A stretch of 64,000 nucleotides of DNA, from the NCBI GenBank assembly GCA_037954235.1, contig JBBMOA010000009.1:25942126-26006125 (forward strand). Reading direction: 5' to 3'. Under the pieces are notes generated by a model that was not told the DNA's origin, did no database searches, and saw only the letters and a list, made by a program, of their open reading frames with translations. This DNA is from Aulostomus chinensis. Taxonomy: Eukaryota > Chordata > Actinopteri > Syngnathiformes > Aulostomidae. Position 1 is the first letter of the stretch. Each line of letters starts with the position of its first letter. The position numbers and the translations under genes are program-made. Shown in pieces: positions 53,290-64,000 of this stretch.

Positions 53290-53830
53290 CCTACACACAC
53301 GCGCTCGCGCGCGCGCACACAGCTCTCCACCTCCTCCAACCATCCTGCAATCTTTTTTTTTTTTTCCACTTTCTATTCAACTACTCACCCGCCAGTCTGC
53401 TAATTCTTGGAGTCCCGGAGACCGCTGCAAACAAGTTCAAAATCCTCGCCCGGGATGACCCACCGAACTTCTGCACGAGGCGAGCCAGCTGGACCAAATC
53501 CAAAACCGGGACGTTTTTGTTACAGATATATCCTCCGTCTGTCTGTGTGCTTTTTTGTTTGTTTGCTTTTTAACAAACCTGCCGAGAGGCGGAGAGGCTC
53601 GGGCGAGCACTTGCTTCAACAAAAGACACTTTACTGAGAATCTGTTCGCGTCCGGAATCACCGAGTGGAACGTTAGCGATTCCCCCCCTCGAAACTGCTC
53701 CGGTCCCCCTTTCGCCGTGTCGGTGGAACTACCGAGGATCCTCCTGAAAAGTACCACGGCGCTGGTGGTTGTTTCGAGGGGTAGGAAACCAGTGCCGTTT
53801 ACAGGCTCCGCTTCCTTTTTCCACACACAC
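53290..53830 (-). promoter_or_regulatory. CpG-rich island, probable rere promoter
   Basis: CpG dinucleotides are clearly denser here than in the surrounding AT-rich intronic DNA, with many clusters such as CGCGCGCGCG near 53303-53318 and GGCGGAG and TCGGGCGAG near 53590-53605. On the minus strand the segment ends in a consensus splice donor, CTGGCGG|GTGAGTAG. This suits a CpG-island promoter and non-coding first exon feeding the acceptor at 37002. The transcription start is not determined. A divergent plus-strand transcript is possible. Confidence 0.45.
53389..53820 (-). other. rere: Candidate non-coding first exon of rere
   Basis: The 3' border is the donor GTGAGT at 53383-53388 on the minus strand. 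The 5' border is arbitrary and set where the CpG-rich sequence gives way to CA repeats (53823 onward). The start-codon exon begins with an acceptor inside the 5'UTR, so an upstream non-coding exon must exist, and this is the best-placed one. No transcript evidence is available. Confidence 0.35.
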
Positions 53831-53975
53831 ACACACATACACACACACACTCACACTCTCACACACATACACACGCTCTCCCCACTCTTCTCTTGTCTCT
53901 CTTTTCCTCTGCTACACACACTCACTCACACACACACACTCAAACACACTCACATACACACACACACACACACAC
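53823..53975. repeat. Interrupted (CA)n block beside the CpG island
   Basis: Several CA arrays are separated by ACTC, ATAC and a pyrimidine-rich segment, directly upstream of the proposed first exon. Confidence 0.9.
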
Positions 53976-54519
53976 TCCGTATCGCTCCCCCTCCCCCTCC
54001 TCCTCCTCTTCAGCTGTTCAACAGACGCATCCACATGGCTGACCTAGTCTTTCTTTATCCAGACACTAGTGAAGGAGAATTACCCCCGAACACACTCTAG
54101 AAACGACAAGAAGAGAGGAGGAAAAAAAATCCGAACGAAACAAAAACATGGACTGGATTCAAAAAAAAAAAAATAGTCAGGGGGGACAAAATGGTGGAAG
54201 TGGTGTGCGGGTGTGTGTGTTTGAGGAGGGGAGGTGGGTGAGGACGCCAATGGGGTTGTTGATTGATGGCGTGGGGAAGGGCTTTGTATATACACCGTGT
54301 GCGTGTGTGTGTGTGTGTGTGCGCGTGCGCGCATCAACAATATACGGGAGCCGACGTGGCCCCGATCAGCGGTCCATAACGTTTATGAAACAATGACCAT
54401 ACAAATGTATGTTAATGTCGCAGTACTGGTTCTAAACGCAGGATTTATACTGGAGGAAGATACATGTGGTGGAGAAATCCACCAGGGGGAGGAGACTGAA
54501 TGCAGCTCAGGCTTATAGC

Positions 54520-54560
54520 AGCTCATTTGCATTTTTGGATAATGAATTAATTAGTTACCC
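54520..54560. promoter_or_regulatory. Candidate homeodomain/POU-type regulatory site cluster
   Basis: An exact octamer, ATTTGCAT (54525-54532), is followed within 15 bases by TAAT (54540-54543) and the palindromic homeodomain core TTAATTA (54547-54553). It lies about 0.7 kb upstream of the CpG-rich segment in the rere direction. Such sites are common by chance, so function is speculative. Confidence 0.2.
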
Positions 54561-57243
54561 CACCCATTTAAAACAAAAAAAAGGGGGGGGGGGACAAGCA
54601 GGGATGATGATGTTAAGAGTCCATTAGCAATATTTGGGAGGTTAATTTTAATGAATAGCCAGTACACCGCCATCAGAGGTGATCCTGCTTATTTCAGGTT
54701 TTTTTTTTGTGTTTTTTTTTTGGTGCTGACAACTTCATCACAATCAGATTTCTCTTTATATGTAAATTAGTTTTTTTTTTAAATACACCAAATTGATATG
54801 GGTGACAATATTAGAAGGAATTATGACTCTTGTGTAATATTTTAATTGAAAAAAAAAAAAAGATCTGCACCAAATAAAGATGTTTTAATGAGTCTTTAGA
54901 ATAGAATTCACAGGCGGATCATCATTACAGCACCACAATACCTCATGGAGAATTGTGTTTTAAGGCACTTTTGGCCCTCTGGAAAGACGCTACGCCTCCT
55001 GGGATGGCCATATTTAGTTGAGGCGCGACGTTTAGAGCAGCAGGAAAACGAGCGAGCGCTGCGTTGAGTTTTGAATTAATAGGATGATTTCCATCTCACT
55101 GAGCGAGCAGCTTGACACATTTTCATTGTCTTAAACATGATATCGGATCACTGTCAAAATCTAATTAACCAAAGCAAATAGTCAGCGCATCGGGCTCTTT
55201 TTGCACTAAAGCCAAACACATGCAGGAGAGACGGGCAGTGAGGATCAATAGAAATCGAGTTGAGGGTGGTGCACAGGGGGTCCTTCATTGTCCTACAAAC
55301 CATGTTGGCCGTCTTCTTTTCAATAGCAGAGGGAAGGGGGTTAGGGGGTGGGGGTTCTCATGTGCAACAAAGTGCTAGCAAATCTCTTCCAGCTCCTGAG
55401 GCAACTAACTGTCCCGAGAAGTCGTACTTCCCCTCCGAGCCGTAACCCAACACCCCAGCAGCCTCGGCTCCTCCCTTATCACCGTATGTATACATTTCAC
55501 AAGGTCACTGTTTATGATATTTACACACACAGTCTGACTCCTTTCCGGAGTTATACTCCAACATACACAGATCAGTGACAGATAAAGAGACACAAACGTT
55601 TCTGAACATGGCTGCAGAAAAAAAGAAAAGAAAACTGACTCCAGGTTCCGCGCGCGTCCTACATGAAAACTAGTCAAACGGAAACATTTTCCGGCAGGTC
55701 TGTGAGAGCTTAAGGTGGCCCGAGACGGCAGCGGTGAGGGGAAAGAGCGGTGAATCCTCTGTGAAGGCTGTGCAGTGCAGAGCAAAGCTGGATTGGCTGG
55801 CGGGGCAGGCTCCCCGCCCTGGCAGATGAGATCCCATTATCAGGCCAACGAGAACTCCACCTCCAGGATTTCACAGCTCCTCTGTTTATCACACGGCTCT
55901 GTCAAGTTGGGCACCATTAACCGATAATGAAAGGAGACAACCGGTGCAGTTACAAGCAAAGCACTCCACATTCTACAGGCCTAAGCATGTATCTGGGAAG
56001 CTGACTGTGTCTATTCAATTCTGCTCAGCATTCAAACAGCCCATCACAATACCTTTTCCCTGAGCGCCCCCCCTCTTTCCAGCAACTACAGTGCCTTCAA
56101 TCCCCACAGAACAAAAACTTGTTACTTGGTGCCTCGTTCGCCATTCAGGGGAAATGAAATCTAACAGCGAGCTGCTCAAAAAAGGAGAAAAATTGCACTT
56201 TTTTTTTTTTGGCAGATTATTGAAGAGGAACAATTCTTGGTAAGAGCTGACAAAACCAGAGCAGGCGCGGGACATGAAGCAAAAACACAACCGTTCTGAT
56301 GTGTTTTCTTCATCCCCATCAAACATAATTAGTGCAAGTGTTACTAAACATACGAGATTGCCAGACTGCCACTGAATCAAAGGCCGGAACCCCCCCCCCC
56401 CAACATCAACCCCCCCACCCCTGTCCTCCCACCCTCCTCTCCTCCGTTTATGGTTTGTAGGATTCTGTAGCCACTTACGCTCATTAAAAATGAATACTTA
56501 ACAAAAGCTGCGGCTGACACGCACTGTTTGCTTTTGCCCGGTTTCCCCACACTGGAGAAAAACAAGCCACTCAGAGGCAGCAAACACAGAGGCCAGGCGA
56601 AAAGAGAGAGAGAGAAGAGAGAGAGAGAAAGAGAGAGCTCAGCAACACAAAGTGAGCCAGTGGCTGAAACAACAGAAAAGAAAAAAAAAAATGACATGGC
56701 TGACTGAGCCAAGGCTGTGAGAGACTTGGCAAGCCTCAGAGGCCCTGGCCTCTTAAGCACTCATATCTAGTAACTTCATTTAATACATTCACCAGGGATG
56801 AGCAGACAAGTTGAATGAAGAAGGGATTGAGAGAAGGAAACAGATTTGTAAAGTGAGAGAAATGTTAGTTCACGGAGGAGGTGGCGGTGGAGGGTGGGGT
56901 ACTTCAGAGGACTTTAACACATGACTAAATCTCTGCCGCGGAACCATGATGCCAAAACATTTATATGAAGAGGGATGTGCCGGATTGACCCGTGAGACTA
57001 CCTCATCGTTCTAAAGTTGGGCAGGTATTATCTGTGGACGCGCCTCTGCTCATAGCAGACGCGCGAACAGCGCTTTTCCAGATGGAGCCTTAAAGCGACG
57101 ACTATCTCCGCCACACGTTCTATATCCATAAAGAACAAAGACTGTGTTACTGCCACTTGAAGTTCCTCACTCTGACTGTGAGAGCTGATACCCCCACCGC
57201 CCCCCCCCCCTCCTCCCCTTCCCTTCTCTGCTGGCAGGCAAGC

Positions 57244-57264
57244 AAAAAAAAAAAAAAAAAAAAA
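57244..57264. repeat. A21 homopolymer
   Basis: About 21 A in a row. Confidence 0.9.
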
Positions 57265-58373
57265 GCTGACTTCAAATCATTCATTGGCCCTTTTAGTCTT
57301 CATGGATTCTTAAGAGAGTACTTTACAAGTTGGGGAAATCCAAAGGGAAAATAGGGTCTTACACGACTAATTAAAACAGAGACTGCCTGGAGGGGGTTGA
57401 GAAAAGGGGAAGCAATAAAACAATCCCCTCCTATCTCCAAACTAAGTAACTCAAGGAAATTACTCAACCAAATACGGTTAACTTGTGGATGTGATAGGAT
57501 CTGGGATTTTCAAGGATTTTGCTGAAAGTACTCGCAGTAACAACAGAAGTTACACTTCTTTTTTTTTTCCTGTCCCATCCGGACGACGAAAAAAACAAAG
57601 CGAAAATCATCAAATGTTCTTTGGAAACCATCCAGGCAGCGTGTAATTACAACGCTACCAAGCAAGCCTTTATTTGCGATCATTAACACGGTTGTAAAAA
57701 TGCGAGTAAAGTCGAGGAATGTTATTTGACTTAAGGGCAATCAGCGCGAGGTCTAGCCTCACATAGCTATCTTGTTTACAAAGCTATTCACAATCCCATT
57801 TGGCAGCCCTGCAACACTCCTGAAAACCAAGATACTTGTAGGCTACATATGTCGAATGTCTCTGCCAAGCTACACACAAGCTTCTCAGGAGAGAGTCAAA
57901 CTTGCTCGCAGCAGCCATTTGGTAAAACCATTGCATATTAAGAAAATGAAAGTGGGTCTCCCAGATGGACGGAGCTGCCACCTGGTGAACGAATTGATCA
58001 AAGTTTAAAGGAAGGAAATGAGCTATTTATTCTCTTTACTAAATAGAAAAGCCTTGCTGAAAACGAGCAACAACAAACAACAAGAACCAAAAACAAAAGC
58101 AGCAATTAGAATACATAAAGACAAGCAAGGTTTATGATATCCTTATGAACTATAATGTGAATCACGAGTGTGATACCTTCAGTGTTATTTGACTGAGTCC
58201 TTGATTTTCCACAGACATTCTTGGAGCTCTCACATGGACCGTCTGTGTCTGTCTGATTCTCAGGGCAACACAGGGCCTCATTCATCTGAATAAAAGAGCA
58301 GTTCAGCCTGCCGCGGCTGCACACTGAACAGACTCCGAGGAATGAGACCGTATTTCCAGGAGGGCAGCAGCAA

Positions 58374-58418
58374 AGAAGAAGAAGAAGAAGAAAAAAAAGG
58401 AAAAAAAAAAAAAAGGAG
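58374..58418. repeat. (GAA)n and poly-A purine tract
   Basis: About six GAA/AAG units followed by A runs. On the minus strand it is the phenylalanine/leucine-rich part of a chance open frame. Confidence 0.9.
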
Positions 58419-59895
58419 TACAGGCTGTGGTGTAAATGAGGAAGTTTACATTTCTGGCAAATCCTTTTGTGAGCAAAGACGGCGAGATAAACAAACAGTA
58501 CATGTGTCTGATGCCTAGCTCTGGATCCAGTTAGGAGGAGCGAAGCCTGTTCCAGTGGGACGAAAGCAAAAGTGATCATGACAGCAACAAAGAAAGAGAC
58601 TGACGGTTGGGGTGTGTGATTCCTGTGTGTGGTTACTGTCTCTGTGCTAATCTGCTCAGATAGCCACTGACTGCTCCATTTCACACAGAGCACACAGCTG
58701 TCTCACCTCCACACGCTGCCACCTCATGGGCAAAGAGTGGAGGTGCAGCTGCATGCTGTTGCTGTGCTACAAAGGGAAGTGTAAAACAAAAAATAATTAA
58801 TTCCACACACTTTAATTCAGGGCGTGCACAGCAATACGCTCAACATACTGCAAAGCCCCGCAAAGCTGTATCGTTTTTCCTGCTGGAGCAGAGCTTCTTC
58901 AAAAATCAATTACTCTCTGCTGGTCACACTCGGCTGCTCATAGTGTGTAAGCTAATGATTCAGCCATCTAGTTTACAGATAGTGATAACTAGAATAAGCA
59001 CATCCATTATAGGTCAGCGAGACAAGATTCTCAAATCAATCCAGATAATTTTTCACATCTGGGATTTTCCACCTCACTTTCCTCACATGCTTACGGTTCT
59101 TTTCTTCTTTTTTTTTGTCCATTTGGCATGAATAACAGCAGATGGAAAGTAATCTGAAAGGCAAATGTACAGTACGGTCAGCATGTCAGCGTCAGGTGCA
59201 GCGAGAAAGCGGTGTGTTATTCAAAGAGACAGCGCGCAGAGGGTGTCGAGGCTGTGTTATGAGATTAGGCTGTTTTGGTGGGAGCGAACGGGTAAAATGT
59301 GTCCGCATGCAGTCGGAGCAGACAGTTTGGAGATCAGTCCTGAGGTCAAGAGGAGCTACTTAGCTGTGCTTTGGCCTTCCAACCCCTGCAGCGGACAGAT
59401 TCAACCGCTCCGCTGTGGGAGTAGATAAAATGCTTGGCAGCAGCTTTGCAACTAGAGTCGGCTACATTTACTCACGCATGCTTTATTCAAAAGGTACAAA
59501 ATGGAAGCTAATGTGAAGAGGTAGGAAGCTGCTCGATCATTAGCCACATTAGGACCACCTGACTGCTGCAGATCCTGCTAAGTCTAAGGCCTCCCTATAA
59601 AACAAAGCAATAAAATGTCTAGTTGAAAACATATTTCTCTTAATTATACATAAAAAATGAAGGCAATTTGAGGATTTTTTTCCCCTCTCACTATTACCGC
59701 TGTAATTTAATGTTAATGAGATTTACACACAAACAGCAACAAGCTCTCATTTCTTTGTCTGTTCTGAAGACGTGAGGCTACGAAATCTGAGATTATGATG
59801 TTTGGTGTCATTTATGATTACGTGACAATCCTGCTACCGTGATCTTTATTGTTCGGACATGTAAAGAAACTGAGCAGTACACACACCCTCACGCG

Positions 59896-59920
59896 CACAC
59901 ACACACACACACACACACAG
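59896..59920. repeat. (CA)n microsatellite
   Basis: About 12 perfect copies. Confidence 0.9.
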
Positions 59921-61029
59921 ATTCCCCGCAGGTGTGTTTCTCATTATGTTGCTCTGAAGTGGTGAACTGGAAACTGCAAATTGCTTGTGCGGATGAACAT
60001 ATTCTGCATAATGCATGAAGAATCTAAACAGATGTGTGTTTTGAGAGAGAGAGTGTGCGTGTGTATGTGTGCGGTAGGAAAAGGGCATGCATGTAAGAGA
60101 TAGGAGCAGCAGCAGCAAAGAGAGAGATAGAGTAACAGTGTTGATATAGGATATGAAGCAGAGCGCTAGCCCAACATGCAGCATGCTAAGGTCTGAATAA
60201 CAGGAGCGGTGGGGAATAGACAGAAGAGGCTTGGTGCAGCAGGAGCTACTTAAACCAGCTCATGCAAGAGGGATGGATTTAGGCAAAGATGGATGGGGCG
60301 AGTGAAGGAAGGAAAGCAAAGGAGGCAGCCGCCGCTCCCTCTGTTCCTGCAAACATCAGCAGCAGGAGGGCAGGGATGCGCGGAGGCCACAGCAAGCCAA
60401 TTACCAAACTCATTAAGTAACCCGCTAGTCGGCTTTGAACTGCAGCCCCCTTCATATCGTGACTGGATTCTCCGCCGCTCTTGTGGACATTGGAATTGGT
60501 GCTGCTCTCCCTTTTGCCCCTCTTTTTTTTTTTTTTTTTTTAATAGCTAGAGAGAAGGAATGGCAAGACTGTAATCAAGCGTTCACATGCACCCAGTGGA
60601 ATTAAAACGTCGAATCAGAAGTGAAACGGCAATGAAATTATTGGTAGATTGGTGGCAGGAAGGCATGACATTGGCGAAGAAAGCACAGGCTGTGAAGGGA
60701 AAGAGGAAAGCTGGGAAATAGGAAATAATGCATCCAGACAAACCCAAGAGTGCATGAGTTAGCAGTGGAGGGATGAATCAGGGCTGACAAGCTTGAGCGT
60801 TTATTTCCAGTGGCAGTGGAAGCAGCAGGAGAGATGGCTCAGAGGAGGAGGGGGGTGGGGTGGGGGTGGGGGGGGCAATGAAGCACAATGAGATGTGATG
60901 ACTGAAAGCAACATGGCTGAGAGCATCGTGAACAGGTGGAGAAAATTATAAAAGGTCTACTGGGTGGGCAGGGGGAGAGGAAACCACTGTTAGTCAGTGC
61001 TCCAGAATCATGAAGCATTGTTGACTAAC

Positions 61030-61090
61030 CTTGACTGCATTCACCTCCAAGCTCACTGCCACACTGGCTCTCAACAAGTATTGACACAGT
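61030..61090 (-). other. Possible additional non-coding exon
   Basis: On the minus strand a good acceptor (GGTTTTTCTCTTGCAG) is followed 61 bases later by GTCAAG|GTTAGT, or after a shorter 45-base exon by TTGGAG|GTGAAT. The interval is open in one frame but matches no protein I recognise. It could be a 5'UTR exon of a longer rere transcript starting beyond 64000, or a chance pairing of splice-like sites. Confidence 0.25.
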
Positions 61091-61598
61091 CTGCAAGAGA
61101 AAAACCGAGGGGAGACAGACACACAGAGGACAGGGGAGAAAAAAAAACATGAATGATGTGTAAATGGAACAAACGAGGTGATAACAGCTTGACAGTAGAA
61201 GTGTATGCATGAGTGACGACGGCTGCCATATTTGGCATCATGCTCGACACATGGTGAATGTTGCCGCTGAAAGATATGAAAGTGCGTATAACATAAATAC
61301 TGTTCACAGTGCAGTTAACATTTTCTATGAGGAGACATTTATTCGAAACCACTACTCATTTCCCTCTACTCAATAAACCTCTCTGGATACACACAGATCT
61401 CAGCACTCATACCTGAAACACACAATGTAACACACAGACACACAGACACACACACCGAGTCCCCCACCCCTGAACCTCCTCCATTATCCCATGAGCCCTC
61501 TCTTCTCTGCTTCGCTCGACAAGAGCTTGGAAATAAAAACATCACAGCTCTGCCTCGCAGCACCTGTTCAATAACATTGACATTTCACATTCAGTATC

Positions 61599-61711
61599 CA
61601 CACACACACACACGCACACGCACACACACACACACACACACACACGCGCGCACGCGCACAGCGCGCGGAGATTCTGTGCGTTTAATCGTAACACACACAC
61701 ACACACGCGCG
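61599..61711. repeat. (CA)n/(CG)n Z-DNA-prone block
   Basis: Two CA arrays end in CGCGCG-type alternation (about 61645-61668 and 61705-61712), separated by about 25 bases of unique sequence. Confidence 0.9.
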
Positions 61712-64000
61712 CAGACTATCAATCTGCTACATTTCAACAGAAGCATCTTAATACTGCACAGACTGTTCTGCAGTTATGTTGGGGGTGTAACAAGCCGAAT
61801 GAAATGGTAGGTAATTATCTTGCTTTTACCGTAACTCACTCAAAGTAATCCAGCCATTTTTAAACACGCGTCAGTCTCCTCATTAAAAAAACGAAAAGGA
61901 AAAAAAAAGAAGCTATTCACGGCGATGAACTATTATCTATTAATTACTGAAATCTATTCGTGTTAGGGCAGATCTGTCAGTACAGCTTACAACAACGCAG
62001 CGTTCGAATCTGCACAGCAAACAAAGGATGAATTTAGAGCTCTGTAGGATAAAGGTGTGAAATTGTATCCGTGTTTCTCTTGTGGCTGTGTTTCCTATCC
62101 AATTGTTTTTCTGACGACAACGCCGGAAGAAAACAAGGCGACATCCCTCAATATTTACTAGATTTACAAAATGGTACCGTTTGTTATTATTCATGCCCAG
62201 CCTCTGATGCAACACACCTCCTGCATTCAGCCTGCATGGTAAAGAGAAATGGTCTGCTCAGTTTTGCATCTGAATAACAGCAAGTGTGCAGGGGAATAAA
62301 ATCCTGGCGTTTCCATCCACGCTGTCCAGGCTGCACTGCTGTCTTCTACTGTACTTGGTCAATAAAAAGGAATATGAAATACCCTCATCCTCCCGTCATA
62401 TTCACTCCATGATTGACACACAAATTCCAGGGTTCACGGATTCTTTTAGATGCACCACTCAACTGCGTGTTGTTTTTTGTTTTTTTTAATGATACCTACC
62501 ACCTGGACAAGACAAGGACAAGATGAAATGTGCTGCGGGCCACCTAGTGCTAGGGTTCAGAGGTCACCAGGTGCAGCCCAACCTGGCTGGCTGAACAGAC
62601 ATCTGTTTTACGGCATTAGAACCATCAGAGCCCTGCCATAACCACAGATTAAATGGCAGTAAATCTGAGGATTAGAACTGTGTATGAATAGCTCACATTG
62701 ATTTTGCAATCCCTTCAGTAACACTCTGGGATTTCCACATTGACAGACAATGTGGCCATCAAGCACAGAAACAGACACTCATCTGTTTCCCAGTTTTTTA
62801 AGCTGTCTAAAAATCAGTGTATGACTAACCTATCTCCCTCTTAATCTGCTCAGATCTCGGCCTAGAGGCTGTATCCAAGTAGCGCGCGGCATGCAGCATC
62901 ATTTATTTAACAAACTGCCCATCCATCTAGTTTCTCCTACTAGTCACAACAGAGCAACTAAAATGAGCTCAACAGGCCTAGAAACGTCTGTTCCAATATT
63001 CTCGTACAAGGGTTCATGTGAGAGCAAGGATCACTTCTGGGCTCTGCCAGTTGAGGGCTCGCACGTATGTGAGCACCGCAGGGTGATGTGATGATGACAA
63101 ACCGGCCTTTCCTTCTTGAGCTGCCTGGTTTCAAGTCTCACACACAAGAATTCCCTCCGTCCCTCTGAGACCTCTTTGACTCAACAATCCCAAAATCCCG
63201 TGTTGAAATCCCAATCCCCTTCGACCACCACAGCCCCTCAGAGGCTGGCTGACATCAAAGACAAGTGCTTTGCTTTCATGGACTTGAGTCCCTCCTCTAA
63301 CCTGGTCCCCGTCTCTGGCCGTTTGCCACATGCTCTTCACAAAAGCCACTATTTTAACACCAGGTTCATGACAAGTATGTCACACAGCCCAACATGAAGC
63401 CACCAAAGATAGGCTATGCTGCCACTTCACTAGTTCTATGCCCAAAGAGGCCGAGGGGACGAGTGTTAGGATATGAACAACAATCCCACTGGGGGGGCTG
63501 CCAAAGAGATGACAACATGCTGTTTCAAGAAATTGAGTCCAATGTCAACAATTGCACATGAAAGAACTGGGTAATGGCAATGACATCGTGGAACACAAAG
63601 CCTACTCCTCACACCGTATGTGGCAAACAGCAGAAATCTTCCACCTAAAATGGCCGCGCTGGTCATCACAACCTCAGCTTTCCCTATCAAGCCAAACGAA
63701 AGCGATTACCTGGTGATTAGTGTGCGTTGTGAGGCAGCTCCATTAACCTCTGAGGAGCAAGAGTGTGGAGGCTGCAGTATCTGGCCAAGTGGAACGCTCC
63801 CTACAACCACCGACAAAGACATGAGTGAGGTGAGTGTGGGTGAGAGAGAGAGAGGGAGACTCAGAAACTCTGTGTGACAGTAGAGCAGCTCCTATTAGGT
63901 AAGCACATTGAGCCATCAGCCTGACACATTCATCAACACACAGAATGCCAGTCAGCAGCACCAGCAGGCTGGACCCCCTCTCCGCCGCGCTGCCGCTCCG

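Larger units (their letters stand above)
37002..53388 (-). other. Probable 5'UTR intron of rere, 16.4 kb
   Basis: If the first exon ends at 53389, this is the intron before the start-codon exon. The 3' end is certain (acceptor CCACAG at 37002-37007). The 5' end depends on the proposed donor at 53383-53388. It contains homopolymer runs, CA arrays and several AT-rich blocks with little simple repeat (about 39830-40110, 43380-43570 and 48880-49020). No coding exon was recognised. Confidence 0.5.
377..53830 (-). other. rere: rere gene, 5' part (partial gene span)
   Basis: The gene model runs from a probable first exon near 53.4-53.8 kb to the last exon in the window at 377-481, all on the minus strand, and continues past position 1. 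Coding exons of 367, 71, 106, 97 and 105 bases join in phases 1, 0, 1, 2 and 2 with no stop and rebuild the N-terminus and BAH domain of RERE/atrophin-2. The protein is a nuclear co-regulator whose later domains (ELM2, SANT, GATA zinc finger, atrophin tail) are not in this window. Introns are about 16.4 kb (provisional), 8.6 kb, 23.5 kb, 1.5 kb and 2.1 kb. The coding part is certain. The 5' end beyond 37001 is inferred. Teleosts have two paralogues and the choice between them is open. Confidence 0.93.
53831..64000. other. Region upstream of the proposed promoter, no gene recognised
   Basis: This 10-kb stretch contains CA/TG arrays at its left end and near 59900 and 61600-61711, polypurine and poly-A tracts, a G-run cluster near 60847 and a GC-rich right edge after 63970. 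Open frames here, including one of 195 codons at 58106-58693, match no known family. A possible non-coding exon is at 61030-61090. Confidence 0.6.

Noticed and set aside
53555..54100. 181-codon plus-strand frame across the CpG island
   Set aside because: About a third of it is His-Thr repeat from CA arrays, and the remainder is GC-rich promoter-like sequence with no recognisable domain.
58106..58693. 195-codon minus-strand open frame with a run of Phe/Leu resembling a membrane segment
   Set aside because: The hydrophobic run is the translation of a GAA/poly-A tract, and the rest matches no family. I judge it a chance frame.
61985..62030. tRNA B-box-like GTTCGAATC near 62004
   Set aside because: No matching A-box, acceptor stem or cloverleaf was found around it, and no SINE tail follows.
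63620..63877. 85-codon plus-strand frame with a possible donor after ATGAGTGAG
   Set aside because: The donor-like GTGAGTGTGG is part of a TG/GA simple sequence, and the peptide is not recognised.
63743..64000. Minus-strand frame open to the right edge with a Leu-rich stretch, possible signal peptide of a neighbouring gene
   Set aside because: No start codon or splice donor in the window and no family match. The hydrophobic stretch is short.

Overview
The window is vertebrate genomic DNA, most likely from a teleost fish. It holds the 5' part of one gene, rere (arginine-glutamic acid dipeptide repeats protein, atrophin-2), transcribed on the minus strand. Five consecutive coding exons can be placed to the base from protein similarity, GT/AG splice sites and continuous reading phase. 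From 5' to 3' of the gene they are 36491-37001 (5'UTR plus start codon at 36857), 27806-27876, 4197-4302, 2612-2708 and 377-481. Joined, they give 746 coding bases, or 248 complete codons plus two bases. These cover the basic/acidic N-terminus and most of the BAH domain. The next exon, leading to the ELM2, SANT and GATA-type zinc finger regions, lies beyond position 1.

Rere is a nuclear transcriptional co-regulator. In vertebrates it works with histone deacetylases and nuclear receptors, including retinoic-acid signalling. The fish assignment rests on the very high density of CA/TG microsatellites, the compact but repeat-rich introns and the protein differences from the mammalian sequence as I remember it. 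I cannot tell whether this is the rerea or rereb paralogue.

Layout: 1-376 is partial intron. 377-4302 holds three closely spaced BAH exons. 4303-27805 is a 23.5-kb intron full of dinucleotide arrays, with one TA-flanked foldback sequence at 26415-26517. 27806-27876 is the first BAH exon after the start exon. 27877-36490 is an 8.6-kb intron. 36491-37001 is the start-codon exon. 37002-53388 is a probable 5'UTR intron with some AT-rich, repeat-poor blocks that look like candidate enhancers. 53290-53830 is CpG-rich and has a good minus-strand splice donor at 53383-53388, so it is the best candidate for a promoter and non-coding first exon. 53830-64000 has no recognised protein-coding gene. It has a possible extra 61-base non-coding exon at 61030-61090, several microsatellites and a GC-rich right edge.

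No tRNA, rRNA, CRISPR array, intact transposon, viral sequence or second protein-coding gene was recognised. Almost every other open reading frame is short, often runs through CA/TG repeats, and matches no family I know. I did not find a novel multi-gene system. The most unusual sequence-level items are the foldback around a TG array, the splicing of the BAH exons without the extra exon I remember from human RERE, and the candidate upstream exons and promoter.
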